From: Allosphingosinicella sp.
Lineage (GTDB): Bacteria > Pseudomonadota > Alphaproteobacteria > Sphingomonadales > Sphingomonadaceae
DNA length: 41,214 nucleotides
Direction: 5' to 3'
Assembly (NCBI GenBank): GCA_030447665.1
Contig: JAUJOJ010000005.1
Coordinates: 132,139 to 173,352 of the forward strand
Shown here: positions 1-10,291 of the stretch, piece after piece
How the letters are laid out: every line of letters starts with the position of its first letter
Numbering within the stretch: position 1 is the stretch's first letter
Program-made: the position numbers and the translations under genes
Notes under the pieces: model-generated
What the model saw: only the letters and a program-made list of their open reading frames with translations
Told to the model about the DNA's origin: nothing
Databases searched by the model: none

Positions 1-73
1 CGGCGGGGATGTGCCAGGGGAGCTTGCCGTCCCTTCCGATCACCCCGTTGTCGGCACGAGCGACGACGAGCAC
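1..73 (-). CDS. folA: Dihydrofolate reductase, N-terminal fragment (cut by window edge)
   Basis: Only the first 24 codons are inside the window. The leftward translation gives VVARADNGVIGRDGKLPWHI, the canonical N-terminus of type I dihydrofolate reductase, including the substrate-side GVIG and LPWH motifs. The enzyme reduces dihydrofolate to tetrahydrofolate with NADPH, regenerating the cofactor that thymidylate synthase oxidises. It lies directly downstream of thyA in the same orientation, the usual thyA-folA pairing. No ATG is available in frame; I chose GTG at 73, after a GAGGGCGGG purine-rich stretch. The rest lies beyond position 1. Confidence 0.85.
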   Translation of the reverse strand, partial: MLVVARADNGVIGRDGKLPWHIPA

Positions 74-103
74 GATTTCGGGCCCGCCCTCGCCTTTCTT
101 GTT

Positions 104-160
104 CCCCGGCGAAGGCCGGGGTCCAGTCGCAAGTCTCTCTGGATCCCGGCCTTCGCCGGG
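104..160. repeat. REP-like inverted repeat between thyA and folA
   Basis: Two complementary arms at 104-126 and 139-160 are separated by 12 bases. Each arm is itself a hairpin (CCCCGGC-GAAG-GCCGGGG). This resembles the short palindromic intergenic repeats common in sphingomonad genomes. In the thyA-folA transcript it would fold just after the thyA stop and could protect or attenuate the mRNA; that role is inference. Confidence 0.7.
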
Positions 161-171
161 AAGCCTTGAGC

Positions 172-1149
172 TCACACGGCCACCGGCGCGGCGATATGGG
201 GATGGGGATCGTAGCCGCTGACGGCGAAATCCCCGAAATCATAGCCGAAGATCGAATCCGGATGCCGTGTGATCTCCAGCTTAGGCAGGGGCCGGGGCTC
301 GCGGGTGAGCTGCTCGCGGAGGAGATGCTCGTGGTTGGAGTAGACGTGGACATCGGCCCCCATCCAGATCGCCTCGCCGGGCCGGTAGCCGCATTGATCG
401 GCGAGCATGCGGATGAGAAGGGCATGTTCGAAGATGTTGAAGCCGAAGCCGAGGCCGAGATCGCAGCTGCGCTGGTAGAGGATGCCGGAAAGGCGCGGCG
501 GCTCGCCGCCCAGGCCGGGCTCGACGAAATATTGATAGGTCATGTGGCAGGGCGGCAGCGCCATCGTGTGGAGCTCGGCGACATTCCAGCCGGTGAAGAT
601 GTGGCGGCGGGAGGCGGCGTTTTCCTTGAGGCCGCGGACCAGGGCCTCGATCTGGTTGACTGACGCGCCGCGACGGTAAAGGCCCTCTTCGCCGGCGGGT
701 TCGTAGCTGCGCCAATCCACCCATTGCGCGCCATAGACCCGGCCGAGATCGCCCCACTCCGCGGCGAACGCGTCGTCGGCGAGGATACGGGCCTCGAACG
801 CGTCCCGTGTCGGCCGCTCGCCGGTCTCGCGGACGAAGCGGTCGAGCGGCCAGTCGGTCCAGATGTGGACGCCCTGAGCGACCAGCGGGCGGATGTTGGT
901 GTCGCCCGAGAGGAACCAGAGCAGCTCCTTGACGGCGGACTTCCAGAAGACCCGCTTGGTGGTGAGGAGCGGCACCGTGCCGTCGGAAAGGTCGAAGCGC
1001 ATGGCGGCGCCGAACAAAGCGCGCGTGCCGACGCCGGTCCGGTCCCGCCGCTCGGAGCCGCGCGACCAGACGTCGCGGATGAGGTCCAGATATTGCTGCT
1101 CGGGATGCGGATCGGGCGCGTGGATCGGGAGCGGGGCAGTGCTGCTCAA
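172..1149 (-). CDS. thyA: Thymidylate synthase (ThyA)
   Basis: Converts dUMP to dTMP using 5,10-methylene-tetrahydrofolate in the cytoplasm. Visible family motifs: SERRDRTGVGTRALFG near the N-terminus, ELLWFLSGDTNI, the catalytic cysteine in MALPPCHMTYQ (about residue 200), QRSCDLGLGFGFNI for dUMP binding, and DVHVYSNHEHL near the end. It is longer than the 264-residue E. coli enzyme because of an insertion of roughly 40 residues around DRFVRETGERPTRDAF, known in many alphaproteobacterial ThyAs. The start is uncertain. I chose TTG at 1149, preceded by AAGGA at good spacing. An in-frame GTG at 1188 would add 13 residues but has a weak ribosome site. Followed by folA; divergent from the peptidase gene. 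Confidence 0.96.
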   Translation of the reverse strand: MSSTAPLPIHAPDPHPEQQYLDLIRDVWSRGSERRDRTGVGTRALFGAAMRFDLSDGTVPLLTTKRVFWKSAVKELLWFLSGDTNIRPLVAQGVHIWTDWPLDRFVRETGERPTRDAFEARILADDAFAAEWGDLGRVYGAQWVDWRSYEPAGEEGLYRRGASVNQIEALVRGLKENAASRRHIFTGWNVAELHTMALPPCHMTYQYFVEPGLGGEPPRLSGILYQRSCDLGLGFGFNIFEHALLIRMLADQCGYRPGEAIWMGADVHVYSNHEHLLREQLTREPRPLPKLEITRHPDSIFGYDFGDFAVSGYDPHPHIAAPVAV

Positions 1150-1265
1150 AAATTCGTCCTTGGCAAAGAAGGCTGACTCGGGCGCCACTCTATCGGCTGG
1201 ATGGGCAAGCCGCCAGTTGCCGAGCTATGGTGATGCGGGTGATCACGAATGGAGGATTTGAGATT

Positions 1266-2417
1266 GTGGCGCTGCGGCTTTTCTGTGCCGGCCTCGCGGC
1301 CGTTCTGCTCATGAGCGCCCCTTCCGAGGCCGGCGCCGCCCGCCCCCGCGCGCGGGAGGCCGGCATCAGGATCGGCATCCTCCCGCCGGGGCCGCTCAAC
1401 GCGATCACCGATGTGCCCGGCGTGGCGGTGGGCCACACGACCTTGATCGAAGGGAAATCGATCCGCACCGGAGTCACCGCCGTGCTGCCCCACCGCGGCA
1501 ACCTTTATCAGGACAAGGTGCCGGCCGCATTCGCGGTGGCGAACGGCTACGGCAAGTTCATGGGATCGACGCAGATCGACGAGCTCGGCGAGATCGAGAC
1601 GCCGATCCTGCTGACGAATACGCTGTCCGTCCCCGAAGCCGCTGCGGGGGTAGTCGAATGGACGCTTCGGCAGCCCGGCAACGAGCAGGTGCGATCGGTC
1701 AACGCGGTCGTCGGCGAGACCAATGACGGCACGCTCAACGATATCCGTGCGCGGGTGGTGACGAAGGAGCATGCGCTCGCCGCCATTGCTGCCGCGAAGG
1801 AGGGGCCGGTGGAGGAGGGGGCGGTCGGCGCCGGGACCGGCACCATTGCCTTCAACTGGAAGGGCGGCATCGGGACGAGCTCCCGGCGGCTTCCGCCAAA
1901 GCTCGGCGGCCACAATGTCGGCGTGCTCGTGCAGACCAATTATGGCGGCGTGCTCAGCATCGACGGGGTGCGGGTCGGCGAAGCGCTCGGCCAATATATG
2001 CTGAAGGACGAGCTCTCGAATTCGAGCGGCGACGGCTCGGTGATCATCGTCATCGCCACCGACGCGCCGCTTTCCGATCGCAACCTGAAGCGGCTCGCCC
2101 GCCGCGCCTTCCTCGCCATCGGCCGGACGGGGTCGCCGATCACGAACGGGTCCGGCGATTATGCACTGGCTTTTTCGACCGGCGAAAAGGTGCGGCGGAC
2201 GCCCGCGCGCCGCGGCGGCGCGAGCGGGGTGGAGGAGCTCCCGAACGATCTCGTCACGCCGCTTTTCCAGGCCGTGGTCGAGGCAACCGAGGAGGCCGTC
2301 CTCAACTCGATGTTCAAGGCCGGGGCGGTGGACGGGCATCAGCGCCGCATCGAGGCGCTGCCGGTCGAGCGGGTGTTACAGCTTCACCGGCAAAGCCGCG
2401 CGGGGATGGGCAAGTAG
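1266..2417 (+). CDS. Exported P1-family (DmpA-like) aminopeptidase
   Basis: Member of the P1 family of N-terminal-nucleophile hydrolases (DmpA, L-aminopeptidase/D-esterase, beta-peptidyl aminopeptidase). These cleave themselves before a conserved serine to form two chains. Seen here: GPLNAITDVPGVAVGHTTL at the start of the mature domain, GAGTGTIAFNWKGGIGTSSR, LVQTNYGG, and the Gly-Ser pair in SSGDGSVIIVIATDAPL (Ser about 258), the expected cleavage site and nucleophile. The first 25 residues (MALRLFCAGLAAVLLMSAPSEA) look like a signal peptide, so it probably acts in the periplasm. I chose GTG at 1266, placed 9 bases after GGAGG; in-frame ATGs at 1227 and 1233 lack such a site. Substrate cannot be predicted. 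Confidence 0.9.
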   Translation: MALRLFCAGLAAVLLMSAPSEAGAARPRAREAGIRIGILPPGPLNAITDVPGVAVGHTTLIEGKSIRTGVTAVLPHRGNLYQDKVPAAFAVANGYGKFMGSTQIDELGEIETPILLTNTLSVPEAAAGVVEWTLRQPGNEQVRSVNAVVGETNDGTLNDIRARVVTKEHALAAIAAAKEGPVEEGAVGAGTGTIAFNWKGGIGTSSRRLPPKLGGHNVGVLVQTNYGGVLSIDGVRVGEALGQYMLKDELSNSSGDGSVIIVIATDAPLSDRNLKRLARRAFLAIGRTGSPITNGSGDYALAFSTGEKVRRTPARRGGASGVEELPNDLVTPLFQAVVEATEEAVLNSMFKAGAVDGHQRRIEALPVERVLQLHRQSRAGMGK

Positions 2418-2501
2418 GCTACGGTTGATGGCGTGGCAGCCCCACGTCCATTGAACGTCCACCTGAGCTGGAGTATCTACCATGTCGATACGGAGATCGG
2501 G

Positions 2502-2744
2502 ATGAATCACTATGTTCGCAAGTGGGGCAACAGCGCCGCGATTCGTCTGCCGGCCTCGGCTATGGCGGCGGCCGGCATCAAGGTGGATGATCCCGTTGAA
2601 GTGCGGGAAGAGCAGGGGCGCATCGTGATTGAAAAGGCGCATCCCGATAAGGAGTGTCTGGAGGAGCTGATTGATCGGATCACGCCCGAAAACCGCCACG
2701 AGTTGTTGGATTGGGGCCCTCCCGTCGGCAAGGAATTCTGGTGA
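2502..2744 (+). CDS. mazE: AbrB/MazE-family antitoxin
   Basis: Eighty-residue protein with the swapped-hairpin AbrB fold signature of MazE antitoxins: NHYVRKWGNSAAIRLPAS at the N-terminus, then VDDPVEVREEQGRIVIEKA, followed by an acidic C-terminal tail that in the family wraps around the toxin. The start is ATG 2502 after a GGAG; an upstream in-frame ATG at 2433 has no family homology before residue 24. The stop overlaps the toxin start by 4 bases, so the pair is translationally coupled. A 5-bp inverted repeat GTATC-N9-GATAC at 2473-2491 lies just upstream of the ribosome site and could be an autoregulatory operator (inference). Confidence 0.88.
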   Translation: MNHYVRKWGNSAAIRLPASAMAAAGIKVDDPVEVREEQGRIVIEKAHPDKECLEELIDRITPENRHELLDWGPPVGKEFW

Positions 2745-3001
2745 GCCGGTATATTCCGGATGAAGGAGATATTATCTGGATCTCGCTGGATCCGACGATG
2801 GGGCGCGAACAGGCAGGGCATAGGCCGGCCGTCGTGCTGACCCGGGCCAGCTACAACAGGCGTGCAGGGCTCCTGTTCTGCGTACCTCTTACGCGGCGTC
2901 TAAAAGGCTACCCATTTGAAGTCTCGATTGGCTCAGGAAAAGAGAAGGGTGCAGCGCTGGTCGACCAAGCGCGGTCGGTGGACTGGAGCAGCGCAGCGTG
3001 A
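2741..3001 (+). CDS. mazF: MazF/PemK-family toxin, C-terminus disrupted
   Basis: Endoribonuclease toxin partner of the MazE-like protein. Translation from GTG 2741 (overlapping the antitoxin stop as GTGA) gives RYIPDEGDIIWISLDPTMG, REQAGHRPAVVLT and LLFCVPLTRRLKGYPFEV, all typical MazF. The frame stops at 3001 after RSVDWSSAA, about 20-25 residues short of the family length. The expected tail, APGELEAIRSKLRKLIG followed by a stop, is encoded in another frame and ends at 3071; an intermediate segment SVSRK appears in the third frame. The 3' end therefore holds at least one, probably two, indels. Given similar indels in essential genes here, sequencing error is as likely as real inactivation. 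Confidence 0.85.
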   Translation: MSRYIPDEGDIIWISLDPTMGREQAGHRPAVVLTRASYNRRAGLLFCVPLTRRLKGYPFEVSIGSGKEKGAALVDQARSVDWSSAA

Positions 3002-3167
3002 GTAGGAAGGTCATGTGGCTCCAGGTGAGCTGGAAGCTATCAGAAGCAAGCTGCGTAAGCTAATCGGCTGATCGTGGGAGCCTGGAGCATTCCCCTACCC
3101 CGGCCAATCTTTTGATTTCTTGCGTAGCCAAGCAGCGCCAAAAACCAGCCCCGGTCGAGGAAGAAGC

Positions 3168-3197
3168 GTTTATCACCTCCCCGTTTATCACCTCCCC
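3168..3197. repeat. Two tandem 15-bp repeats after gyrB
   Basis: GTTTATCACCTCCCC occurs twice without a spacer (3168-3182 and 3183-3197), ending 3 bases before the gyrB stop codon. It lies in the convergent mazF-gyrB interval (3072-3200), where I see no gene. It may be a local slippage duplication or another assembly irregularity. Confidence 0.7.
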
Positions 3198-3200
3198 ACC

Positions 3201-5714
<2,514 letters not shown>

Positions 5715-5801
5715 GGCGATTATATAGCGGCGAGGGGGTGAAAACCCAAGGAAATAAGCCGAGTCCCGGGCCTTCTCCAGCGGCTGCGGCAAAGCTCGCG
5801 A

Positions 5802-6875
5802 TCAGCCGGATCGGATGCGGCCCTCAGCCACGCAAAGCCAGGTCGCAGAGCCGCCGATGCCAGCGAAAAGCGAGGCTTCGGTCCCGGTGATCCACACCTG
5901 ACCGCCCCCCGCCTCCAGCCGCTCGAACAGGGCTGCCCGGCGGCTGGGATCGAGATGGGCGGCAACCTCGTCGAGGAGGAGGATCGGGCGGCCGCCGGTC
6001 CGATCGGCGACGAGATCGGCATGAGCGAGGACGAGGCCGAGGAGCAGGGCCTTCTGTTCGCCGGTCGAGCAGCGCTCGGCCGGTTGATCTTTGCCCAAAT
6101 GGGTGACGACGAGGTCGCTGCGGTGCGGGCCCGAGAGCGTGCGCCCTGCGGCCGCATCGCGGGAGCGGCCGCGCGTGAGATCGGCGAGCAGGGCATCGGG
6201 ATCGTTGCCGTTCCACCCGCCGAGCCCGACCCCGGGTCTGGCGAACGGACCTTCGGCGGCCGAGGCAAGGCGTTCCGCCAGCGCGGCGACGGCATCGTTG
6301 CGCGCCGCCGCGAGGGCGGCGCCGTGCTCCGCCATCCGAGCTTCCAAAGCCGAGAGCCAGCCGGTGTCCGGCGCGCCGTCGCCGAGCAGCTTGTTGCGTG
6401 CCCGCATCGCCGCTTCGTAGCGCGACGCGTGGACCGCGTGGCCCGGCGCAAGGGCGAGGACCAGGCGATCGAGGAAGCGGCGCCGCCCGCCCGCGCCTTC
6501 CACGAAGAGCCGGTCCATGGCGGGTGTGAGCCACAGGACCGACAGCCATTCGGCCAGCGAGGTGGCGGAAGCCTGCGCGCCGTTGATGCGAACCTGGCGC
6601 CGCTCGGGGGCCGAGGGAGTGGTGCCGGTGCCGAGATCCACGTCGCCGAGCCGCGCCGCCACGGCGAAGCCGCCGGAGCCGCCGCTGCGCGCCATCTCGG
6701 AGAGGTTGGCACCGCGCAGGCCGCGGCCGGGCGAGAGGAGCGACACCGCCTCCAGCACGTTGGTCTTGCCCGCGCCATTATCCCCGGTGAGGACCACGAA
6801 ACCGGGACCGGGCGCGATCAGCGCGTCGGAATAGGATCGAAAATTTGAAAGGGTGAGACGAACAAGTCCGGGCAT
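5802..6875 (-). CDS. recF: DNA replication and repair protein RecF
   Basis: SMC-like ATPase that helps load RecA at single-strand gaps through RecFOR. The 357-residue protein from ATG 6875 begins [18 protein letters not shown] and has Walker [21 protein letters not shown], the RecF signature [31 protein letters not shown] (ABC-type signature) and Walker [18 protein letters not shown]. Length is normal for the family and the frame is intact, in contrast to neighbouring gyrB. It lies 32 bases after dnaN and 87 before gyrB on the same strand, so it is probably cotranscribed. Confidence 0.96.
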   Translation of the reverse strand: MPGLVRLTLSNFRSYSDALIAPGPGFVVLTGDNGAGKTNVLEAVSLLSPGRGLRGANLSEMARSGGSGGFAVAARLGDVDLGTGTTPSAPERRQVRINGAQASATSLAEWLSVLWLTPAMDRLFVEGAGGRRRFLDRLVLALAPGHAVHASRYEAAMRARNKLLGDGAPDTGWLSALEARMAEHGAALAAARNDAVAALAERLASAAEGPFARPGVGLGGWNGNDPDALLADLTRGRSRDAAAGRTLSGPHRSDLVVTHLGKDQPAERCSTGEQKALLLGLVLAHADLVADRTGGRPILLLDEVAAHLDPSRRAALFERLEAGGGQVWITGTEASLFAGIGGSATWLCVAEGRIRSG

Positions 6876-6907
6876 CCGCGTCGGACCCTCGCACTTCGAG
6901 GCGAACT

Positions 6908-8020
6908 TTATACCCGCATCGGCATCAGCACGTAGAGCGCCGCGGCCTTGTCGTTCTCGCGCAGCAGGGTCGGGGCGGCGGCGTCGGCGAGGTGGACTTC
7001 GACCGTGTCGCCCTCGATCTGGCCGAGGATGTCGAGCAGGTAGCGCGCGTTGAAGCCGATTTCGAGCGTGTCGGCGCCGTAGTCGCCGGGCACTTCCTCG
7101 GCAGCGGTGCCGTTCTCGGGGCTGGTGACCGAGAGGGTGATGCGGTCGCGCTCGAGCGCCATCTTGACCGCCCGCGTCTTCTCGCTGGCGATGGTGGCGA
7201 CCCGGTCGACGCCCTCTTCGAAGCTCCTGGGATCGATGCGGAGCAGCTTGTCGTTGGCGGTCGGGATGACCCGGCTGTAATCCGGGAAGGTCCCATCGAT
7301 CAGCTTGGAAGTGAGGATCGCATTGCCCAGGCCAAAGCGGATCTTCGATTCCGACAGCGAAAGCTGGACCGTGCCGTCCACTTCGTCGAGCAGCTTGCGA
7401 AGCTCGGCCACGCATTTGCGCGGGATGATGATGTCCGGCATGCCTTCGGCGCCGCCCGGGCGCGGCACGGTGACGCGGGCCAGGCGGTGGCCGTCGGTCG
7501 CGGCGGCCTTCAACACAGGCGTCGCTTCGTCCGAGACGTGGAAGAAGATGCCGTTCAGATAGTAGCGGGTTTCTTCGGTCGAGATGGCGAAGCGGGTCTT
7601 GTCGATGATCTGGCGCAGCGTCGCTGCCGGAAGCTCGAAGCGTGTCGGGAGCTCGCCCTCGGCGATCACCGGGAAATCGTCGCGCGGCAGCGTGGCGAGG
7701 TTGAAACGGGCGCGGCCGGCATTGACCTGCATCTTGCCCTCGGCGGCGTTCAGCTCGACCTGGCTTCCCTCGGGGAGCTTGCGGGCGATGTCGAACAGGG
7801 TATGGGCCGAGACCGTGGTGGCGCCCGGCTGCTGCACGTTGGCGGGAACGGTTTCGTTGATCTGGAGGTCGAGGTCCGTCGCCATCAGCCGGATCGCGCC
7901 GTCTTCGGTGGCTTCGATGAGGACGTTGGAGAGAATCGGAATGGTGTTCCTGCGCTCCACCACCGACTGGACGTGGCCGAGGCTCTTGAGGAGCGTGGCC
8001 CGTTCGATCGTCGCCTTCAT
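6908..8020 (-). CDS. dnaN: DNA polymerase III beta sliding clamp
   Basis: Ring-shaped processivity clamp that tethers polymerase III and repair enzymes to DNA. The 370-residue protein is intact: [57 protein letters not shown], and a C-terminal [11 protein letters not shown] that matches the conserved clamp end. First gene of dnaN-recF-gyrB; no dnaA is adjacent, as is usual in this group. A perfect 25-base hairpin covers its ribosome-binding site (separate entry), an unusual arrangement for a gene whose dosage matters. Confidence 0.97.
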   Translation of the reverse strand: MKATIERATLLKSLGHVQSVVERRNTIPILSNVLIEATEDGAIRLMATDLDLQINETVPANVQQPGATTVSAHTLFDIARKLPEGSQVELNAAEGKMQVNAGRARFNLATLPRDDFPVIAEGELPTRFELPAATLRQIIDKTRFAISTEETRYYLNGIFFHVSDEATPVLKAAATDGHRLARVTVPRPGGAEGMPDIIIPRKCVAELRKLLDEVDGTVQLSLSESKIRFGLGNAILTSKLIDGTFPDYSRVIPTANDKLLRIDPRSFEEGVDRVATIASEKTRAVKMALERDRITLSVTSPENGTAAEEVPGDYGADTLEIGFNARYLLDILGQIEGDTVEVHLADAAAPTLLRENDKAAALYVLMPMRV

Positions 8021-8025
8021 TGGAT

Positions 8026-8050
8026 CCCCCGAAAGTGGTACTTTCGGGGG
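8026..8050 (-). promoter_or_regulatory. Perfect stem-loop masking the dnaN Shine-Dalgarno sequence
   Basis: On the coding strand of dnaN an 11-bp perfect stem (CCCCCGAAAGT / ACTTTCGGGGG) with a 3-base loop ends 5 bases before the ATG at 8020. The GGGGG of the 3' arm is the only Shine-Dalgarno-like sequence at proper spacing, so folding would hide it. It could act as a translational control hairpin, or in DNA form as a dyad operator. Structure is seen directly; function is inference. Confidence 0.6.
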
Positions 8051-8100
8051 GTTGTAGAGCGGCTTACTTCTCGCCGCTAGAGGTTAGTGCCGGCCCAAGC

Positions 8101-8166
8101 AAAAAGGGCCGGAGCATGGGGGCCCATCGATTACTACGTCGATGGGAACCCATGTCGCTCCGGCCC
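8101..8166 (-). terminator. Rho-independent terminator for the outer-membrane protein gene
   Basis: A 10-bp GC-rich stem (8157-8166 pairing with 8106-8115), with nested arms inside (ATGGG/CCCAT and CCCATCGA/TCGATGGG), is followed leftward by five Ts (8105-8101). It reads leftward, downstream of the barrel-protein gene and upstream of dnaN, so it should insulate dnaN from read-through. Confidence 0.7.
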
Positions 8167-8177
8167 CTCTCCCAAGC

Positions 8178-8279
8178 TCGTCATCCCGGCGAAAGTCGGG
8201 ATCTCAGCGCATCGGGCCGCAGCCCTTCGCGTCGAGACCCCGGATCAAGTCCGGGGTGACGAGCGCTACGCGCTCGTCA
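8178..8279. repeat. REP-like inverted repeat plus short hairpin
   Basis: Arms GTCATCCCGGCGAAAGTCGGG (8179 on) and CCCCGGATCAAGTCCGGGGTGAC (to 8260) pair imperfectly. The second is the widespread alphaproteobacterial ATCAAGTCCGGGGTGAC palindrome. It abuts a perfect 9-bp stem GACGAGCGC-TAC-GCGCTCGTC at 8259-8279 that overlaps the stop codon of the leftward barrel-protein gene. Confidence 0.65.
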
Positions 8280-8960
8280 GAAGCGGAAGCCGAGGCCGAC
8301 GACCACCTGGTGGCGGTCGAGATCGATGTCCGTGTCGATATCTTCGGCCTCGAGGTCGTCGAGATCGAAGTCGTCGCTGAAGTCGAGGTTGTTATAGTTC
8401 GAATAGCGATACTCGAGCTTGCCGTAGGCGTTCGGGCCGAATAGCTGCTCGATGCCGGCGCCGAGGCGATAACCGTCGACATTGCTGTCGAACTCGAAGC
8501 GGTCGCCGCCGCCTTCCACCGCAGACTCGATGCTGGTGTTGGTGTAGCCGGCCTTGGCGTAGACGAGCGTGGTCGGCGTCGCGACGAAGCCGATGCGGCC
8601 GCCAACGTAAAGATCGCGGCCGGTTTCGATGCGGGAATTGAAGGCGATCCCGTTGATCGTCTCGTCGGCGTCCTGCTTGCCCGTCGATTCGGTGAACTCA
8701 CCCTCGACGCCGGCCACCAGGCCGCCAAGGTCGAAGTCGTAGCCGACGCCGACGCCGAACACGAGGCCTTCGATCGACTCGTCGCCCTGATCGTCATTGT
8801 CGACCCCGGTGTCATCGTCTTCGCCGGTGCCGAGCGAGCCGTAGCCAAGCAGGCCCTCGATGCGCGGGCCGGTGAAGGGCGACGCCTCGCCGGCGGGCTG
8901 CGCCAGTGCTGGGGTGGCAACGCTGCCGGCAAGAAGAGCAGCGAGAATATATTTGCGCAT
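8277..8960 (-). CDS. Outer-membrane beta-barrel protein (OmpA-like, Opa/OmpX type)
   Basis: Predicted 227-residue surface barrel. Start ATG 8960 follows GGAG at 7 bases. MRKYILAALLAGSVATPALA is a clear signal peptide. The mature protein has alternating amphipathic strands (FGVGVGYDFDLGGLVAGVEGE, LYVGGRIGFVATPTTLVYAK, YGKLEYRYSNYNNL) and ends HQVVVGLGFRF, a C-terminal aromatic as required for barrel assembly. Loops are very acidic: GTGEDDDTGVDNDDQGDES and DDFDLDDLEAEDIDTDIDLD. I cannot name a specific porin. Monocistronic, with a terminator downstream. Confidence 0.85.
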   Translation of the reverse strand: MRKYILAALLAGSVATPALAQPAGEASPFTGPRIEGLLGYGSLGTGEDDDTGVDNDDQGDESIEGLVFGVGVGYDFDLGGLVAGVEGEFTESTGKQDADETINGIAFNSRIETGRDLYVGGRIGFVATPTTLVYAKAGYTNTSIESAVEGGGDRFEFDSNVDGYRLGAGIEQLFGPNAYGKLEYRYSNYNNLDFSDDFDLDDLEAEDIDTDIDLDRHQVVVGLGFRF

Positions 8961-9102
8961 TAATAACTCCGATTTCATGTTAGATGAGGTCCCGTTTGGG
9001 AACGGCACGCCAGACGAATAGCGCTGGGTGAAGTTTCATGAACCGCAGATAAACACATTTTTCTGTTGCCACGACGCAACACAACTTAGATTAGACGGTG
9101 TC

Positions 9103-9594
9103 ATGCGTGTCTTTCTTTTCTTGCTTATATCTCTGATGCTTGCGGTACCTGTTGCCGCACAGCGACAGTCGCTCGGAATCTTCGGACAATGGGGCGCTTT
9201 TCGTGAAACGAAGGGGAACCGCTGCTTCGCGATCGCGGAGCCACAGCCTCAGCGGGGGCGCCTGGAGTGGAAGCCGTTCGCCTCGGTCGGCTACTGGCCG
9301 GGCCGAAACGCCAAAGGGCAGGTTCATTTCCGTTTGAGCCGGATGAGGCGACCGGGTTCCGCCCTGATCCTCCGGATCGACGACCGGACGTTTCAATTGG
9401 CCGGGGGCGGCGTCAATGCCTGGGCGCCGGACGCCCGGTCGGACGGCGAGATCGTCGGCGCGATGCGGAGCGGGATCGGCATGACCTTGGAGACGCGATC
9501 GGAGCGGGGCGGGCTGATCCGCGACGGCTACCAGCTCCGCGGCGCTGCAACCGCGATCGATGCCGCGGCGATCGCCTGCGCCCGGCGGGGATGA
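9103..9594 (+). CDS. Small exported protein of unknown function (possibly IalB-like)
   Basis: 163 residues from ATG 9103. MRVFLFLLISLMLAVPVAAQ is a signal peptide. The mature part starts SLGIFGQWGAFRETKGNRCFAIAEP and ends in AIACARRG, so two cysteines, one near each end, could form a disulphide. The WGAFR...RCFAI pattern loosely recalls invasion-associated locus B proteins, but I cannot assign the family firmly. The stop overlaps the next gene's ATG by 4 bases (ATGA), implying coupled translation with the histidine phosphatase. An inverted repeat TGTTGC-N6-GCAACA lies at 9064-9081, just upstream. Confidence 0.7.
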   Translation: MRVFLFLLISLMLAVPVAAQRQSLGIFGQWGAFRETKGNRCFAIAEPQPQRGRLEWKPFASVGYWPGRNAKGQVHFRLSRMRRPGSALILRIDDRTFQLAGGGVNAWAPDARSDGEIVGAMRSGIGMTLETRSERGGLIRDGYQLRGAATAIDAAAIACARRG

Positions 9595-10237
9595 GCGCGG
9601 GCCGGTTCTTCATCGCCCGCCATGGCGAGACGGTGTTCAACGCGGCGGGCCGGATGCAGGGCGAGGCGGCGCATACGCCGCTCACCCGCGCCGGCTTCGC
9701 TCAGGCCGACGAAATGGGACGGGTGCTGCGGGAGCATCTCGGCGGCGGCCCGAAGCTGGCGCTCTGGTCGTCTCCAACCGGCCGCGCGCTGCAGACGCTG
9801 GCGATCCTAGCCGAGCATCTGGAGCTCGACTGGCACGCCGCGCGAACGGACGCGCGCTTGTCGGAGATCGACATGGGCAGCTGGGGCGGGCGGCTTTATC
9901 GCGACATCCAGGCGGAGGTGGGCGAGTTCGTGGACCGGGCGGCGGGCCTGTTCACGAGGAGGGCGCCGGGCGGCGAATGGTATGACGAGATCGCGGTCCG
10001 GCTCGGCGGCTGGCTCGAGGCGCATGAGCACGAGCCCGGTGACCGGCTGATCATCATGCACGGCATCTCCTCGCGCGTGCTTCGCGGCATGTTGACGGGG
10101 CGCCGCACCGGCCCGAATGCCGCGCCGCGGTCGCCGATCCGCTCCCGCAAGGATCGGTCACTTGCATCGACAGCGGCGTCGAGACGGTGCTGCACCCGGG
10201 CGACGGCGGCTTCGGCGTGTCGCGCCCGCCTGCTTAG
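9591..10237 (+). CDS. Histidine phosphatase superfamily protein (frameshifted near its end)
   Basis: Phosphoglycerate-mutase-like phosphatase. FFIARHGETVFNAAGRMQG carries the RHGE catalytic histidine (His11), SSPTGRALQT the conserved arginine, and LIIMHGISSRVLRGML the second histidine. The ATG overlaps the previous stop. In the starting frame the protein loses homology after GRRTGPNAA. In the next frame an excellent tail follows (AVADPLPQGSVTCIDSGVE, then TVLHPGDGGFGVSRPPA and stop at 10237). A single C missing near 10111-10116 explains it, and the total length is one base short of a multiple of three. Physiological substrate unknown. Confidence 0.87.
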
Positions 10238-10291
10238 CCCAGCCCGTGCTCACCTAGCAAAACCGCGCTCTCTCCCCTACATAGCGCGCAT

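Noticed and set aside
1146..2339. A 397-codon minus-strand frame opposite the P1 peptidase
   Set aside because: Low-complexity His/Arg/Gly-rich translation without motifs; the plus-strand frame has full family homology.
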